A stretch of DNA of 64,000 nucleotides from Sva-07 sp963715285 (lineage in GTDB: Bacteria; Actinomycetota; Acidimicrobiia; Acidimicrobiales; Ilumatobacteraceae). Of this stretch, positions 16,617 to 25,092 are shown piece by piece. Position numbers and translations under genes: made by a program. The DNA lies in assembly GCA_963715285.1 (NCBI GenBank), contig CAVQRU010000015.1, forward strand, positions 1 to 64,000, written 5' to 3'. The notes under the pieces were generated by a model that did not search any database, had not been told where the DNA came from, and was given only the letters and a program-made list of their open reading frames with translations. Every line of letters begins with the position of its first letter. Positions within the stretch are counted from its first letter, which is position 1.

Positions 16617-17252
16617 ATGGCGATCGAGACGACCCTCGTCGACCACCCCGTCTGCACCGACGCACTCGCCCGGATCCGCGACCGTGACACCCCCAACGCA
16701 CTGTTCCGCCAGAACCTGGAGCGGATCGGCGGGCTCCTGATCGCAGAGGCAACGAAGAACCTGCCGACCGTCGACGGTACGGTCGAGACGCCGTTGACCA
16801 CCGCTCCGGCGAGGCGCATCGCAGTCCAGCCGGTCGTCGTGCCGATCCTTCGGGCCGGCCTCGGCTTCGTCGGCCCGGCGCAGGAGCTGCTGCCCAACGC
16901 CGACATCGGCTTCATCGGCATGGCCCGCAACGAGCACACGCACCAGCCGGAGCCGTACGTCAACAAGCTGCCGGAGTCGCTCGCCGGCCGGCCCGTGATC
17001 GTGCTCGACCCGATGCTCGCCACCGGCGGCTCGCTGATCAGCGCCGTGGAGCTGCTGCTCGCCCGTGGGGCTCCCACACCGATCACCGTCGTGTGCGCAC
17101 TCGCCGCGCCCGAGGGCATCGCGGCGTTGGAGGCCGCCGGCCTGTCGATCCGGCTCGTGACCGCGGCGATCGACGACCACCTCAACGAGCACGCCTTCAT
17201 CGTCCCCGGCCTCGGCGACGCCGGCGACCGCCAGTTCGGCACGCCCGCGTAG
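16617..17252 (+). CDS. upp: Uracil phosphoribosyltransferase
   Basis: A 211-residue enzyme making UMP from uracil and PRPP. The PRPP loop VIVLDPMLATGGS is canonical, as are VPILRAGLGF near residue 80 and the uracil-binding C-terminus (FIVPGLGDAGDRQFGT). It starts one base after the adenosine deaminase stop, so the two are surely cotranscribed and form a nucleobase/nucleoside salvage unit. Its end runs into palindrome C, facing the phosphohexomutase gene. Confidence 0.95.
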   Translation: MAIETTLVDHPVCTDALARIRDRDTPNALFRQNLERIGGLLIAEATKNLPTVDGTVETPLTTAPARRIAVQPVVVPILRAGLGFVGPAQELLPNADIGFIGMARNEHTHQPEPYVNKLPESLAGRPVIVLDPMLATGGSLISAVELLLARGAPTPITVVCALAAPEGIAALEAAGLSIRLVTAAIDDHLNEHAFIVPGLGDAGDRQFGTPA

Positions 17253-17257
17253 GTGTT

Positions 17258-17282
17258 ACCTCCGGGGTCAGACCCCGGAGGT
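17258..17282. terminator. GGGGTCAGACCCC-core palindrome, site C
   Basis: Perfect 12-bp arms around A17270, extendable by three more pairs with one G:T. It separates the convergent upp and phosphohexomutase genes and overlaps the last codons of the latter: the minus-strand reading gives Thr-Ser-Gly-Val-stop from inside the palindrome. Confidence 0.7.
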
Positions 17283-18932
17283 GACGGCGGACAGCAGCTG
17301 CTCGAGGACGTCGGGGGCGAGGTCGACGGCCTCGGCGTAGAGCTTGACCTTGGGCTCGGTGCCGCTCGGGCGGATCTGGAGGCGGACGCCGCCGTCGAGC
17401 ATCAGACGCACCAGGTTCGCCTCGGGATACGACGTCACCGAGGTGACCGCACGACCGCCCACCTCGGTCGGCGGGTCGGCTTCGATCGCCGCGACCCACG
17501 CGGCCCCGTCGGCGGGCGGCATCTTGACCGACATCTCGGCCGTCACGTAGCGGCCGAACCGCTCGGCGATCGAATCGAGACGATCCTGCAGGGTCTGACC
17601 CTCCGACTCGGCGACCGCGGCGATCTCGGCCATCAACACTGCAGCGGTGATGCCGTCCTTGTCGAGCGGCCGGGGCGCCACCAGGTAGCCGAGTGCCTGC
17701 TCGTAGCCGAGCATCAGTCGCAGATCAGGCCGCTCCGTGGCGATCTTGCCGATGTACTTGAAGCCGGTGAACGTCTCTTCGCTGTGCACGCCCGCGGCCT
17801 CGGCCATCCGGGCGAGCAGCGACGACGACACCAGCGTGGTCACCACGAGCCGGTCGGCGCCGGAGGTGTTGGCCAGGATGTAGTCGGCGAAGAGCCAACC
17901 GATCTCGTCGCCGCTCAGACGGCGCCACGAACCATCAGCCTGAGGGATCGCGGCCCCGAGCCGGTCGGCGTCAGGATCGTTCGCCAACGCAACCTTCGCG
18001 TCGCACGCCTGCGCCTCGGCGAGCAGGAGGTCCATCGCCCCCGGCTCCTCGGGGTTCGGGAACGACACCGTCGGGAACGTCCCGTCGGGCTCCTGCTGTG
18101 CCGCCACCACGAACGGCGCGGGGAGACCCGCCGCCTCGAACGCCCGCAGCACCACGGCGCCACCGACGCCGTGCATCGCGGTGTACGCCACCGGTACGCC
18201 CGGCACCTCGGGGCGCAGCCGCACCGTCGGAACGAACTCGACGTACCGATCGACCCACGTGTCGTCGAGCCGCTCGATCAGTGGGTCGGTGGCGGCGGCC
18301 AATTCCACCGTCATCGGGTCGAACTGGTCGATGCACGTGGAGATCTCGGTGTCGATCGGCGACACGATCTGCGAGCCGGTGTCGAGGTAGACCTTGTAGC
18401 CGTTGTCGGCGGGCGGGTTGTGCGACGCCGTGACGACGACGCCGGCCGCAGCGCCGATCCCGGTGATCGACCACGCCAACACCGGTGTCGGCTGCACGCC
18501 GGGGTGCAGCATCGAGCGGATGCCCATCGCCGCGAGCACGCGAGCGGTGTCGTCGGCGAACAGATCGCTCTTGCGTCGGGCGTCGTGAGCGATCACGACA
18601 CCGCGCCGGGCCGCGTCGGGAATCGTCCCGTCGGCCTCACGGTCGAGCAGCCACTGGCCGAGGCCCGCTGCCGCCTGGCGCACGACGAGGCGGTTCATGC
18701 GCATCGGGCCTGCGGCGACGGCGGCGCGCAGACCGGCGGTGCCGAACTGCAGCCGGCCGTCGAATCGTTCGGCCAATCCGGAGGCGTCGCCCCGCTCGGC
18801 GGCCAGGATCAGCGCGCCGAGTTCGTCACGGAGATCGGCGTCCGGCTCGGCGGCGAGCCACCCCCGCGCCCTCGTCAACAGCTGCTGCGCGGAGCCGTCG
18901 GGATTCGTGCTGACCGGTTCGTGTTCACCCAT
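17268..18932 (-). CDS. Phosphomannomutase/phosphoglucomutase family protein
   Basis: A 554-residue alpha-D-phosphohexomutase with all four domains. The phosphoserine loop is TASHNPPADNGYKVY (Ser170), the metal loop is DPDADRLG, the sugar-binding loop follows SGDEIGWLFADY, and the phosphate-binding C-terminus is RPSGTEPKVKLY. Proteins of this length also include PgmB/phosphopentomutase-type enzymes acting on (deoxy)ribose phosphates, which would fit the nucleoside genes nearby; the sequence alone does not decide. Its ATG overlaps the stop of the upstream kinase gene by 8 bp. The C-terminal SGV comes from palindrome C. Confidence 0.9.
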   Translation of the reverse strand: MGEHEPVSTNPDGSAQQLLTRARGWLAAEPDADLRDELGALILAAERGDASGLAERFDGRLQFGTAGLRAAVAAGPMRMNRLVVRQAAAGLGQWLLDREADGTIPDAARRGVVIAHDARRKSDLFADDTARVLAAMGIRSMLHPGVQPTPVLAWSITGIGAAAGVVVTASHNPPADNGYKVYLDTGSQIVSPIDTEISTCIDQFDPMTVELAAATDPLIERLDDTWVDRYVEFVPTVRLRPEVPGVPVAYTAMHGVGGAVVLRAFEAAGLPAPFVVAAQQEPDGTFPTVSFPNPEEPGAMDLLLAEAQACDAKVALANDPDADRLGAAIPQADGSWRRLSGDEIGWLFADYILANTSGADRLVVTTLVSSSLLARMAEAAGVHSEETFTGFKYIGKIATERPDLRLMLGYEQALGYLVAPRPLDKDGITAAVLMAEIAAVAESEGQTLQDRLDSIAERFGRYVTAEMSVKMPPADGAAWVAAIEADPPTEVGGRAVTSVTSYPEANLVRLMLDGGVRLQIRPSGTEPKVKLYAEAVDLAPDVLEQLLSAVTSGV

Positions 18933-19959
18933 CGCCGATCAGGCTACGCAGCTCGACCAGCGGGCGTGGACCCACATGGCTGATCACCTCGGCCGCCGCG
19001 ACCGCTCCGTAGTACCCACACGTCTCGAGGTCGCGACCGGAGGTCAGGCCGTGGAGGAAGCCGGCGGCGAACAGATCCCCGGCGCCGGTGGTGTCGATCA
19101 CCTTGTCGACCGGCACGGCGGGCACCTCCAGCACCTCGTCGGGGGTCACGATCACGCATCCCTTCGCCCCGACGGTGATCGCCGCGAACTCGCACTCGTC
19201 ACGCAGTGCGGCCACCGCGGCGTCGAACGAGTCGAGTTCGTACAGCGAGAGCAGCTCGTCATGGTTGCCGAACAGGAGGTCGACTCGGTCCTGGACCAGC
19301 GCCCGGAAGTCCGCGCGATGGCGGTCGACACAGAACGAGTCCGACAGCGTGAGCGACACCATCCGGTCGTTGGCGTGGGCGACCTCGGCGGCGTGCCGGA
19401 ACGCGGCCTTGGCATCGTCGCGGTCGAACAGGTATCCCTCCATGTACAGCACCTCGGAGTCGGCGACGACCGACTCGTCGAGGTCGTCGATGCTCAGCAG
19501 GCTCGACACACCGAGGTAGGTGTTCATCGTGCGTTCGGCGTCGGGGGTCACCACGATCACACACCGGCCCGTCGGCGTCCCGTGCTCCCCGGGGGGACGG
19601 TGGAACGTGACACCGACGGCGCGCATGTCGTGGCCGAACACGTCGCCGAGGTCGTCACCGTTGACCTTGCCGATGTAGGCCGCCCGCCCTCCGAGGCTGG
19701 CGATGCCGCACACCGTGTTGGCGGCCGATCCACCGCTCATCTCCACCGCACGATCGAGCGCTGCATAGAGCTCGACGGCCCGTTCGGTCTCGATCAGGGT
19801 CATCGAGCCCTTCACCAGCTCGTAGCGCTCCAGGAATTCCTCGTCAGCCGGGGCGATCACGTCGACGAGGGCGTTGCCGATCCCCACCACGTCGAACCGA
19901 GTGGTTCGAGTCGGGTCGTCACTCGAGCGGGTCGAGAACCTTCGCGTCAGGTCGGGCAC
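18925..19959 (-). CDS. PfkB-family carbohydrate kinase, adenosine kinase-like
   Basis: About 344 residues. The substrate-side motif GGSAANTVCGIASLGG and the ATP-side DTTGAGDLFAAGF, with the catalytic Asp, identify the PfkB family. The overall pattern (VVGIGNALVDVIA, YMEGYLF, GNHDEL) resembles bacterial adenosine kinases, which would complete the salvage route beside two adenosine deaminases. The start is uncertain: GTG 19959 is 8 nt after the minus-strand TAGCGT (19968-19973), while ATG 19965 is only 2 nt after it and could not be leaderless. It overlaps the mutase gene by 8 bp. Confidence 0.88.
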   Translation of the reverse strand: MPDLTRRFSTRSSDDPTRTTRFDVVGIGNALVDVIAPADEEFLERYELVKGSMTLIETERAVELYAALDRAVEMSGGSAANTVCGIASLGGRAAYIGKVNGDDLGDVFGHDMRAVGVTFHRPPGEHGTPTGRCVIVVTPDAERTMNTYLGVSSLLSIDDLDESVVADSEVLYMEGYLFDRDDAKAAFRHAAEVAHANDRMVSLTLSDSFCVDRHRADFRALVQDRVDLLFGNHDELLSLYELDSFDAAVAALRDECEFAAITVGAKGCVIVTPDEVLEVPAVPVDKVIDTTGAGDLFAAGFLHGLTSGRDLETCGYYGAVAAAEVISHVGPRPLVELRSLIGDG

Positions 19960-19967
19960 GGCCATCC

Positions 19968-19983
19968 ACGCTACCGGTACGAT
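19968..19983. promoter_or_regulatory. Back-to-back divergent -10 boxes (kinase / pepN)
   Basis: TAGCGT on the minus strand (19968-19973) and TACGAT on the plus strand (19978-19983) are separated by four bases. They lie 8 nt from the kinase GTG and 7 nt from the pepN ATG. The whole divergent gap is about 30 bp, so both genes must be leaderless and their polymerases compete for the same DNA. Confidence 0.6.
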
Positions 19984-19990
19984 CCTCACG

Positions 19991-22606
19991 ATGGCCGTGA
20001 CGTCCGGTGACCTGCACGAACACGACTCGCGCGGGCTCGACCCGTTCCGGCTCCCGAGCGGGGTCGAGCCGACCCGTTACGACGTCCGGTTGCGACCGGA
20101 TCTCGACGATGCGTCGTTCACCGGCACCGTCACGATCGATCTCACACTCGGCGCCCCGACGACGACGCTCGTGCTCAACGCCGCCGAACTGGAGATCGTC
20201 GCCTGCACGATCGACGGCACCGACGCCACCTGGGAGCTGCTGGCCGACACCGAACGCCTCGTCGTCACCGCGGCCACCGAGATGGCCCCTGGCGCCAGCC
20301 GGTTGACGATCGAGTTCGTCGGCGTCCTCAACGACAAGCTCCGTGGCTTCTACCGCAGCACCTACACCGACGACGACGGCGTCGAGCACGTGATCGCCAC
20401 CACCCAGATGCAGGCCACCGACTGCCGGCGTGCCTTTCCCTGTTGGGACGAGCCGGAGTACAAGGCGGTGTTCGCCATCACGCTCGACGTGGCCGACGAG
20501 CTCACCGCCATCTCGAACGGGCCCGAGATCGACCGCACGACCGCCGACGGCCGTTCGGTGATCCGTTTCGCCGACACGATGAAGATGAGTTCGTATCTCG
20601 TGGCGTTCGTCGTCGGACGCCTCGAGACGACCGAGACCGTCGACGTCGACGGCATCCCACTTCGCGTCGTGCACGTCCCGGGCAAGGGCCACCTCACCGA
20701 CCTCGGCCTCGACGTCGGCGCCTTCTGTCTGCGCTGGTTCCAGGACTACTACGGCATCGCGTACCCGAGCGACAAGGTCGACCTGGTCGCCCTGCCGGAC
20801 TTCGCTGCCGGCGCCATGGAGAACCTCGGGTGCATCACGTTCCGCGAGAGTCTGCTGCTGATCGATCCCGCCACCAGCACGCAGTTCGAACGCCAGAACG
20901 TGGTCGATGTCATCGCCCACGAGTTGGCCCACATGTGGTTCGGCGACCTGGTGACGATGCGCTGGTGGAACGGCATCTGGCTCAACGAGGCGTTCGCCAC
21001 GTTCATGGAGGTCGCCGCCTGCGACGCCTACCGACCCGACTGGGAGCGGTGGACCTCCTTCGGTGTCGAACGGACGCTCGCCTTCGACACCGACTCGCTC
21101 GACTCCACCCGCTCGGTCGAGTTCGAGGTGCGCTCACCCGACGACGCCGACGGCATGTTCGACGTCCTCACGTATCAGAAGGGCGGCTCGCTGCTGCGCA
21201 TGCTCGAGCAGTACCTCGGTGCCGAGCAGTTCCGCACCGGTGTCAGCCACTACCTCGACGCGCACTCCTACGCGAACACCGAGACCAACGACCTCTGGGA
21301 CGCGATCGAGGAGACCTCCGGCGAGCCGGTGCGGCGCATCATGGACTCGTGGATCTGGCAGCCGGGCTACCCGCTCGTGCACGCCGCCATCGTCGACGGT
21401 GACGATGGCGTGCCCTCGTTGCGCCTCGCCCAGCGACGGTTCCACTTCGGCGACCACCCGACCAGCACGGCCGACGCGGGCACGACGAACCGCGACACGA
21501 GCAGCAGCGTGTGGGCGATCCCCGTACACATCCGCAACGGCGGCACCGTCACCACGGTGCTGCTCGATGGCGCCGAGACGTCAGCACCCTTGCCGCTCGC
21601 CGATCCCGACGGCTCGGTCGTGGTCAACGCCGGCGGCAGCGGCTACTTCCGCGTCGACTACGACGACACGCTCCGATCACGTCTCGACACCGACGCGCTC
21701 GCCGAGATGTCGACGCTCGAGCGGTACAACCTCGTCGACGACGCCTGGGCGGCAACGGTTGCCGGCGATCTCTCCGCGTCGGAACTGTTGAGCGTCCTCG
21801 AGGCGTTCGAGGGCGAACGAGACCATGCCGTGTGGCAGGCGATCGTCATTGCGCTGCGCGGCCTGAGCCGTCTGCTCGACGACGGCCCGGCCTTCGAGGC
21901 CTTCCGCTCCCGCGTCCGGACCCTCGCCGCGCCCGCGTTGGCCGATCTGGGCGAGCCGGCAGACGGCGAGTCCGACCTCACGGCGAAACTGCGCGGACTG
22001 CTCGTCGGAGCGGTCGGCGTCCTCGGCGGAGACCTCGGGATCCAGGCGCGCTGTCGAGAGCTCTTCGACGACGCCGCCAAGGACCCCACCTCCGTCGATC
22101 CCGAGCTGACCGCAGCGGCAACGAGCGTCGTCGCCGCCACCGGCGACGCCGACACCTACGCCCGGCTCCGTGACGGGTTCCTCAACGGTGCCACCCCGCA
22201 GGACCAGCTGCGCCAGCTCTACGCGCTGGCCGAGTTCGACGACGAGGCGTTGCTGTTGGAGACCTGCGAGTTCGCGATGACCGCCGCGGTCAAGACCCAG
22301 AACGCACCGTTCCTGCTGCGCCTGGCCATCGCCAACCGCCGTCATGGCGCGGCCGCGTGGGCGTTCGTGCGCGACCACTGGGACGAGGCGAACAGCCGTT
22401 TCCCGGGCAACACCATCGGTCGGATGATCGACACCGTGCGACTGCTCAACACCCCGGAACTCGTCGACGAGGCGGCGGGCTTCTTCGCTGACCATCCGAT
22501 CGCACAAGCGGCCAAGACCCTCGATCAGGTCCTGGAGCGCCAGCGCGTCAACACGGCGCTGCGCAGTCGCGAGGCCGCTCCGTTCGCTGCATTCCTCACG
22601 GCCTGA
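19991..22606 (+). CDS. pepN: Aminopeptidase N (M1 family)
   Basis: An 871-residue zinc metallopeptidase removing N-terminal residues from peptides in the cytoplasm. It has the GAMEN exopeptidase motif (FAAGAMENLGC), zinc site HELAH (His310, Glu311, His314) with the distal Glu333 (WLNEAF), a catalytic Tyr region (DVLTYQKGGSLLRML), and the ERAP1-like helical C-terminal domain from about residue 540. The length matches actinobacterial PepN. ATG 19991 is seven bases after TACGAT, supporting a leaderless start that shares its promoter region with the divergent kinase. Confidence 0.95.
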   Translation: MAVTSGDLHEHDSRGLDPFRLPSGVEPTRYDVRLRPDLDDASFTGTVTIDLTLGAPTTTLVLNAAELEIVACTIDGTDATWELLADTERLVVTAATEMAPGASRLTIEFVGVLNDKLRGFYRSTYTDDDGVEHVIATTQMQATDCRRAFPCWDEPEYKAVFAITLDVADELTAISNGPEIDRTTADGRSVIRFADTMKMSSYLVAFVVGRLETTETVDVDGIPLRVVHVPGKGHLTDLGLDVGAFCLRWFQDYYGIAYPSDKVDLVALPDFAAGAMENLGCITFRESLLLIDPATSTQFERQNVVDVIAHELAHMWFGDLVTMRWWNGIWLNEAFATFMEVAACDAYRPDWERWTSFGVERTLAFDTDSLDSTRSVEFEVRSPDDADGMFDVLTYQKGGSLLRMLEQYLGAEQFRTGVSHYLDAHSYANTETNDLWDAIEETSGEPVRRIMDSWIWQPGYPLVHAAIVDGDDGVPSLRLAQRRFHFGDHPTSTADAGTTNRDTSSSVWAIPVHIRNGGTVTTVLLDGAETSAPLPLADPDGSVVVNAGGSGYFRVDYDDTLRSRLDTDALAEMSTLERYNLVDDAWAATVAGDLSASELLSVLEAFEGERDHAVWQAIVIALRGLSRLLDDGPAFEAFRSRVRTLAAPALADLGEPADGESDLTAKLRGLLVGAVGVLGGDLGIQARCRELFDDAAKDPTSVDPELTAAATSVVAATGDADTYARLRDGFLNGATPQDQLRQLYALAEFDDEALLLETCEFAMTAAVKTQNAPFLLRLAIANRRHGAAAWAFVRDHWDEANSRFPGNTIGRMIDTVRLLNTPELVDEAAGFFADHPIAQAAKTLDQVLERQRVNTALRSREAAPFAAFLTA

Positions 22607-22645
22607 GCCGGACATCACGCCCACCGACGAGCCTCGCGTTCGACG

Positions 22646-23458
22646 TCAGCGTCTCTTCAGGATCCACGCCTGTTCGGCCGGGAATCGTCTCGCCCAGTCG
22701 GCCTCGACCCAGTACTTCAACCCCTCGGCGGTGGGGGGCGCCTGGATCTCGAAGTAGTCGACCACGTCGAAACCCGTCGAGCGGAACAATCGCAACCACG
22801 ACGAGATCTCCATGTTGAACTCGATGCCACCGGGGTCGTCCAGGGCATTGGTCCAGTCGAGTCGACCGAGCCCGAAGTAGTCACGCTCGAGGGTGCGCCC
22901 GGCCGGCGCATCGCCGGTCGGTGCCGTGCACACCATCCCGAACGGATGGTTCCCGAGGAATGCGAGGCGACCGCCCGGCCGCAACAACCGGTGTGCCTCG
23001 GGGATCCAGACGTCTGGGTCGCACCAGATCGCTGCGCCGTACTCGCTGATCGCGAAGTCGAAGCTGGCGTCGGGCTGGTCGACCGTCTCGGCGTTGCCGT
23101 GCACCCAGTCGATGTCGTCGAGGCCGTGCAGCACGGCGAGCCGGCGGGCGGTCTCGAGTTGGCGTTCGGAGTTGTCGATGGCGTACACCGCCGCCCCGCG
23201 CCGGCGCATCCAGGCGCTGACGTAGCCGGTGCCACAACCGAGTTCGATCGCCCGCTGCCCGGTCAGCTCGGCGGGCAGCAGAGGGAGCTCGCTGTTCGGG
23301 ATCCCCCAGATGCCCCACGTTGGTTCCTCCTGGGTCCAGCTGCGTTCGCCGTTCGCCACCCAGTTCGGAGCGTCCGCGTCCCAGTGCCGGCGGTTCTCCG
23401 CGACGTGATCCGGCAGGTCGGAGGGCTGTTCGAGCGGAGGTCCGTGACGGTGTGCCAT
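22646..23458 (-). CDS. Class I SAM-dependent methyltransferase
   Basis: A 270-residue methyltransferase. Motif I is AIELGCGTGYVSAWM (about residues 70-84), the acidic residue after strand 2 is in YAIDNSER, and later motifs are FDFAISEYGA and LLRPGGRLAF. The small-molecule substrate is unknown. The N-terminal HWDADAPNWVANGE resembles UbiE/ubiquinone-type family members. The ATG lies eight bases after TACCGT (minus strand, 23467-23472), a leaderless start. It is convergent with pepN and upstream of nothing cotranscribed. Confidence 0.88.
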   Translation of the reverse strand: MAHRHGPPLEQPSDLPDHVAENRRHWDADAPNWVANGERSWTQEEPTWGIWGIPNSELPLLPAELTGQRAIELGCGTGYVSAWMRRRGAAVYAIDNSERQLETARRLAVLHGLDDIDWVHGNAETVDQPDASFDFAISEYGAAIWCDPDVWIPEAHRLLRPGGRLAFLGNHPFGMVCTAPTGDAPAGRTLERDYFGLGRLDWTNALDDPGGIEFNMEISSWLRLFRSTGFDVVDYFEIQAPPTAEGLKYWVEADWARRFPAEQAWILKRR

Positions 23459-23478
23459 CGGCTGTCACGGTAGCGAAA

Positions 23479-23502
23479 AGCCCGAGCCGATCGGCTCGGG
23501 CT
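23479..23502 (-). terminator. Intrinsic terminator of tRNA-Ala
   Basis: A 24-bp perfect palindrome (12-bp arms) followed on the minus strand by TTTT (23479-23476), starting eight bases after the tRNA 3' end. It is the only classical stem plus U-run terminator I saw in the window. Confidence 0.85.
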
Positions 23503-23509
23503 CTCGATG

Positions 23510-23582
23510 TGGAGCTAAAGGGAATCGAACCCTTGACCTCGTCATTGCGAACGACGCGCTCTACCAACTGAGCTATAGCCCC
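23510..23582 (-). tRNA. tRNA-Ala(CGC)
   Basis: A 73-nt cloverleaf folds completely. The acceptor stem GGGGCTA pairs with TAGCTCC and includes the G3:U70 pair that marks alanine tRNAs. D stem GCTC/GAGC, anticodon stem CGTCG/TGACG, loop TTCGCAA with anticodon CGC (reads GCG), T arm AGGGTTCGATTCCCT. The discriminator is A73. CCA is not encoded. A terminator follows. Confidence 0.96.
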
Positions 23583-23670
23583 AAGGGCTCCGAGGAGTGT
23601 AGCGGTGCCGGGCACCGGTCCACAGTGTGCTCGGACTCCCGCACCGGCGTGCCGGGCGGAGCCGTACCGG

Positions 23671-24297
23671 TCAGTACCGGTCGATCCAGTCGTTGCTCCA
23701 GCCGGAGGCCTCACGCTGACGCAGTTGGGACAGCAGGTAGACGTATCCGCAGAGGGCGAGGAAGGACAGGACGAACACGTAGAGCAGCACCGTCGACGAC
23801 GTGGTTGCAGCGAGGAACAACGTGCAGGCCGTGGACACGACCAGCATGAACAGCACGTTCGTGCGGCGGCGACGAACGTCGACGCGGGGATCACTCCGGT
23901 GCGGAGGCGCCGATGCGTGACGATCCATGTGGGTCTGGCGGTGGTGCGCCCCGCTCGGATCGCCGTGGCTGCGGAACTGCGCCGCCGAACGGGTCTCGAC
24001 CGAGCGCGGCGGGCGGGCCTGGGTGGCGGTGGTGCCACCGTGCAGCGAGGCCTGACGATGATGCGGATGCGTGGGGCGACCGGCCGCAGCGGGGCGCTGC
24101 AGCGGCGACTGTGCCAGCGGGCGACCCATGCGCAGTCCGCCTCGGCTCGGCGTGGAGGTGCTCTGCAACGTGTTGAGCTGGCGACGGAAGTCGGTGACCG
24201 ACGAGTTGGGTCGGTTCTCGACCCGCGAGCGCAGCATCGGGGGAATCAGCACCGCTGCCCAGGCAGCAGCGACGACGAGGAGGACGAGTTGAGCCAT
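23671..24297 (-). CDS. Hypothetical membrane protein with three TM segments
   Basis: A 208-residue protein. An N-terminal hydrophobic helix (residues 1-20, LVLLVVAAAWAAVLIPPMLRSR) is followed by SVTDFRRQLNTLQ, a motif recurring in actinobacterial hypothetical proteins, then a basic His/Arg/Pro-rich linker to about residue 145 and two TM helices (about 147-190). No enzymatic motif is visible. Topology suggests a cytoplasmic basic region tethered at both ends. Function unknown. Confidence 0.72.
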   Translation of the reverse strand: MAQLVLLVVAAAWAAVLIPPMLRSRVENRPNSSVTDFRRQLNTLQSTSTPSRGGLRMGRPLAQSPLQRPAAAGRPTHPHHRQASLHGGTTATQARPPRSVETRSAAQFRSHGDPSGAHHRQTHMDRHASAPPHRSDPRVDVRRRRTNVLFMLVVSTACTLFLAATTSSTVLLYVFVLSFLALCGYVYLLSQLRQREASGWSNDWIDRY

Positions 24298-24525
24298 GGG
24301 ATCAGATCGTTCGGATCGGAGTTGGGGTGAAGCGGACGTTCATCGTGAGTGCAGCTCTGACGGAACGAACGGTCCGCCGGCTGTGTTTCGATTCTACGAC
24401 GTTTGTGACGACATGCGCAATGATCACTGCGACGTCGGTCACGTCCCGGGCAGCACCGTCGACGTGGTGGACCACGTCGAGGCCACGGTCAGGGCCATCG
24501 GTGGTCGATGGTGCAACGGCGCAGA

Positions 24526-25032
24526 TCACGAAGGGACGGCGCCCGGCTCGACGCCATCGGCACGTCGATACACACCCGAGCGGCCACCGGTCTTCTCCCA
24601 GAGCGCGAGTTCTCCGATCACCATCGCCCGATCGGCCGACTTGCACATGTCGTACACGGTGAGCGCCGCGATGCTGCACGCATGGAGAGCCTCCATCTCG
24701 ACGCCCGTGCGATCGACGGTGTCGACATGGGCCTCGATCGCCACGAAATCGTCGCCGATCTCGAAATTGACCGACACCGACCCGACGAGCAACGGATGAC
24801 ACAGCGGAATCATGTCGGCCGTCCGTTTCGCCGCCTGGATACCAGCCACCCGGGCGACCGACAGGACGTCGCCCTTCTTCACCTCACGGTTGGCGATGGC
24901 GGCGGTGGTCTCCGGTTGCATGAAGACCTTGCATCGCGCGACGGCGCGACGGTGCGTGGGCTCTTTCGGGGTGACGTCGACCATCCGGGCGCGGCCGAGC
25001 GGGTCGAGGTGGGTGAACGACAGATCACTCAT
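24526..25032 (-). CDS. moaC: Cyclic pyranopterin monophosphate synthase
   Basis: A 168-residue MoaC, which with MoaA converts GTP to cyclic pyranopterin monophosphate for molybdenum cofactor. Diagnostic stretches: MVDVTPKEPTHRRAVA at the N-terminus, KKGDVLSVARVAGIQAAKRT, the catalytic IPLCHPL, and TGVEMEALHACSIAALTVYDMCKS. The ATG is ten bases after a minus-strand TAACCT (25043-25048). It is divergent from an MDMPI enzyme; moaA and moeA follow beyond that gene. Confidence 0.95.
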   Translation of the reverse strand: MSDLSFTHLDPLGRARMVDVTPKEPTHRRAVARCKVFMQPETTAAIANREVKKGDVLSVARVAGIQAAKRTADMIPLCHPLLVGSVSVNFEIGDDFVAIEAHVDTVDRTGVEMEALHACSIAALTVYDMCKSADRAMVIGELALWEKTGGRSGVYRRADGVEPGAVPS

Positions 25033-25092
25033 GTGGCACCGCAGGTTAGCCGGGCGTGCGGGAGGGTCATGGGCCGGGGTACCGTCGAGCCG

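Noticed and set aside
24298..24525. Possible small gene between the membrane protein and moaC
   Set aside because: Frames on both strands are short or overlap moaC, and none has a start signal or family match.
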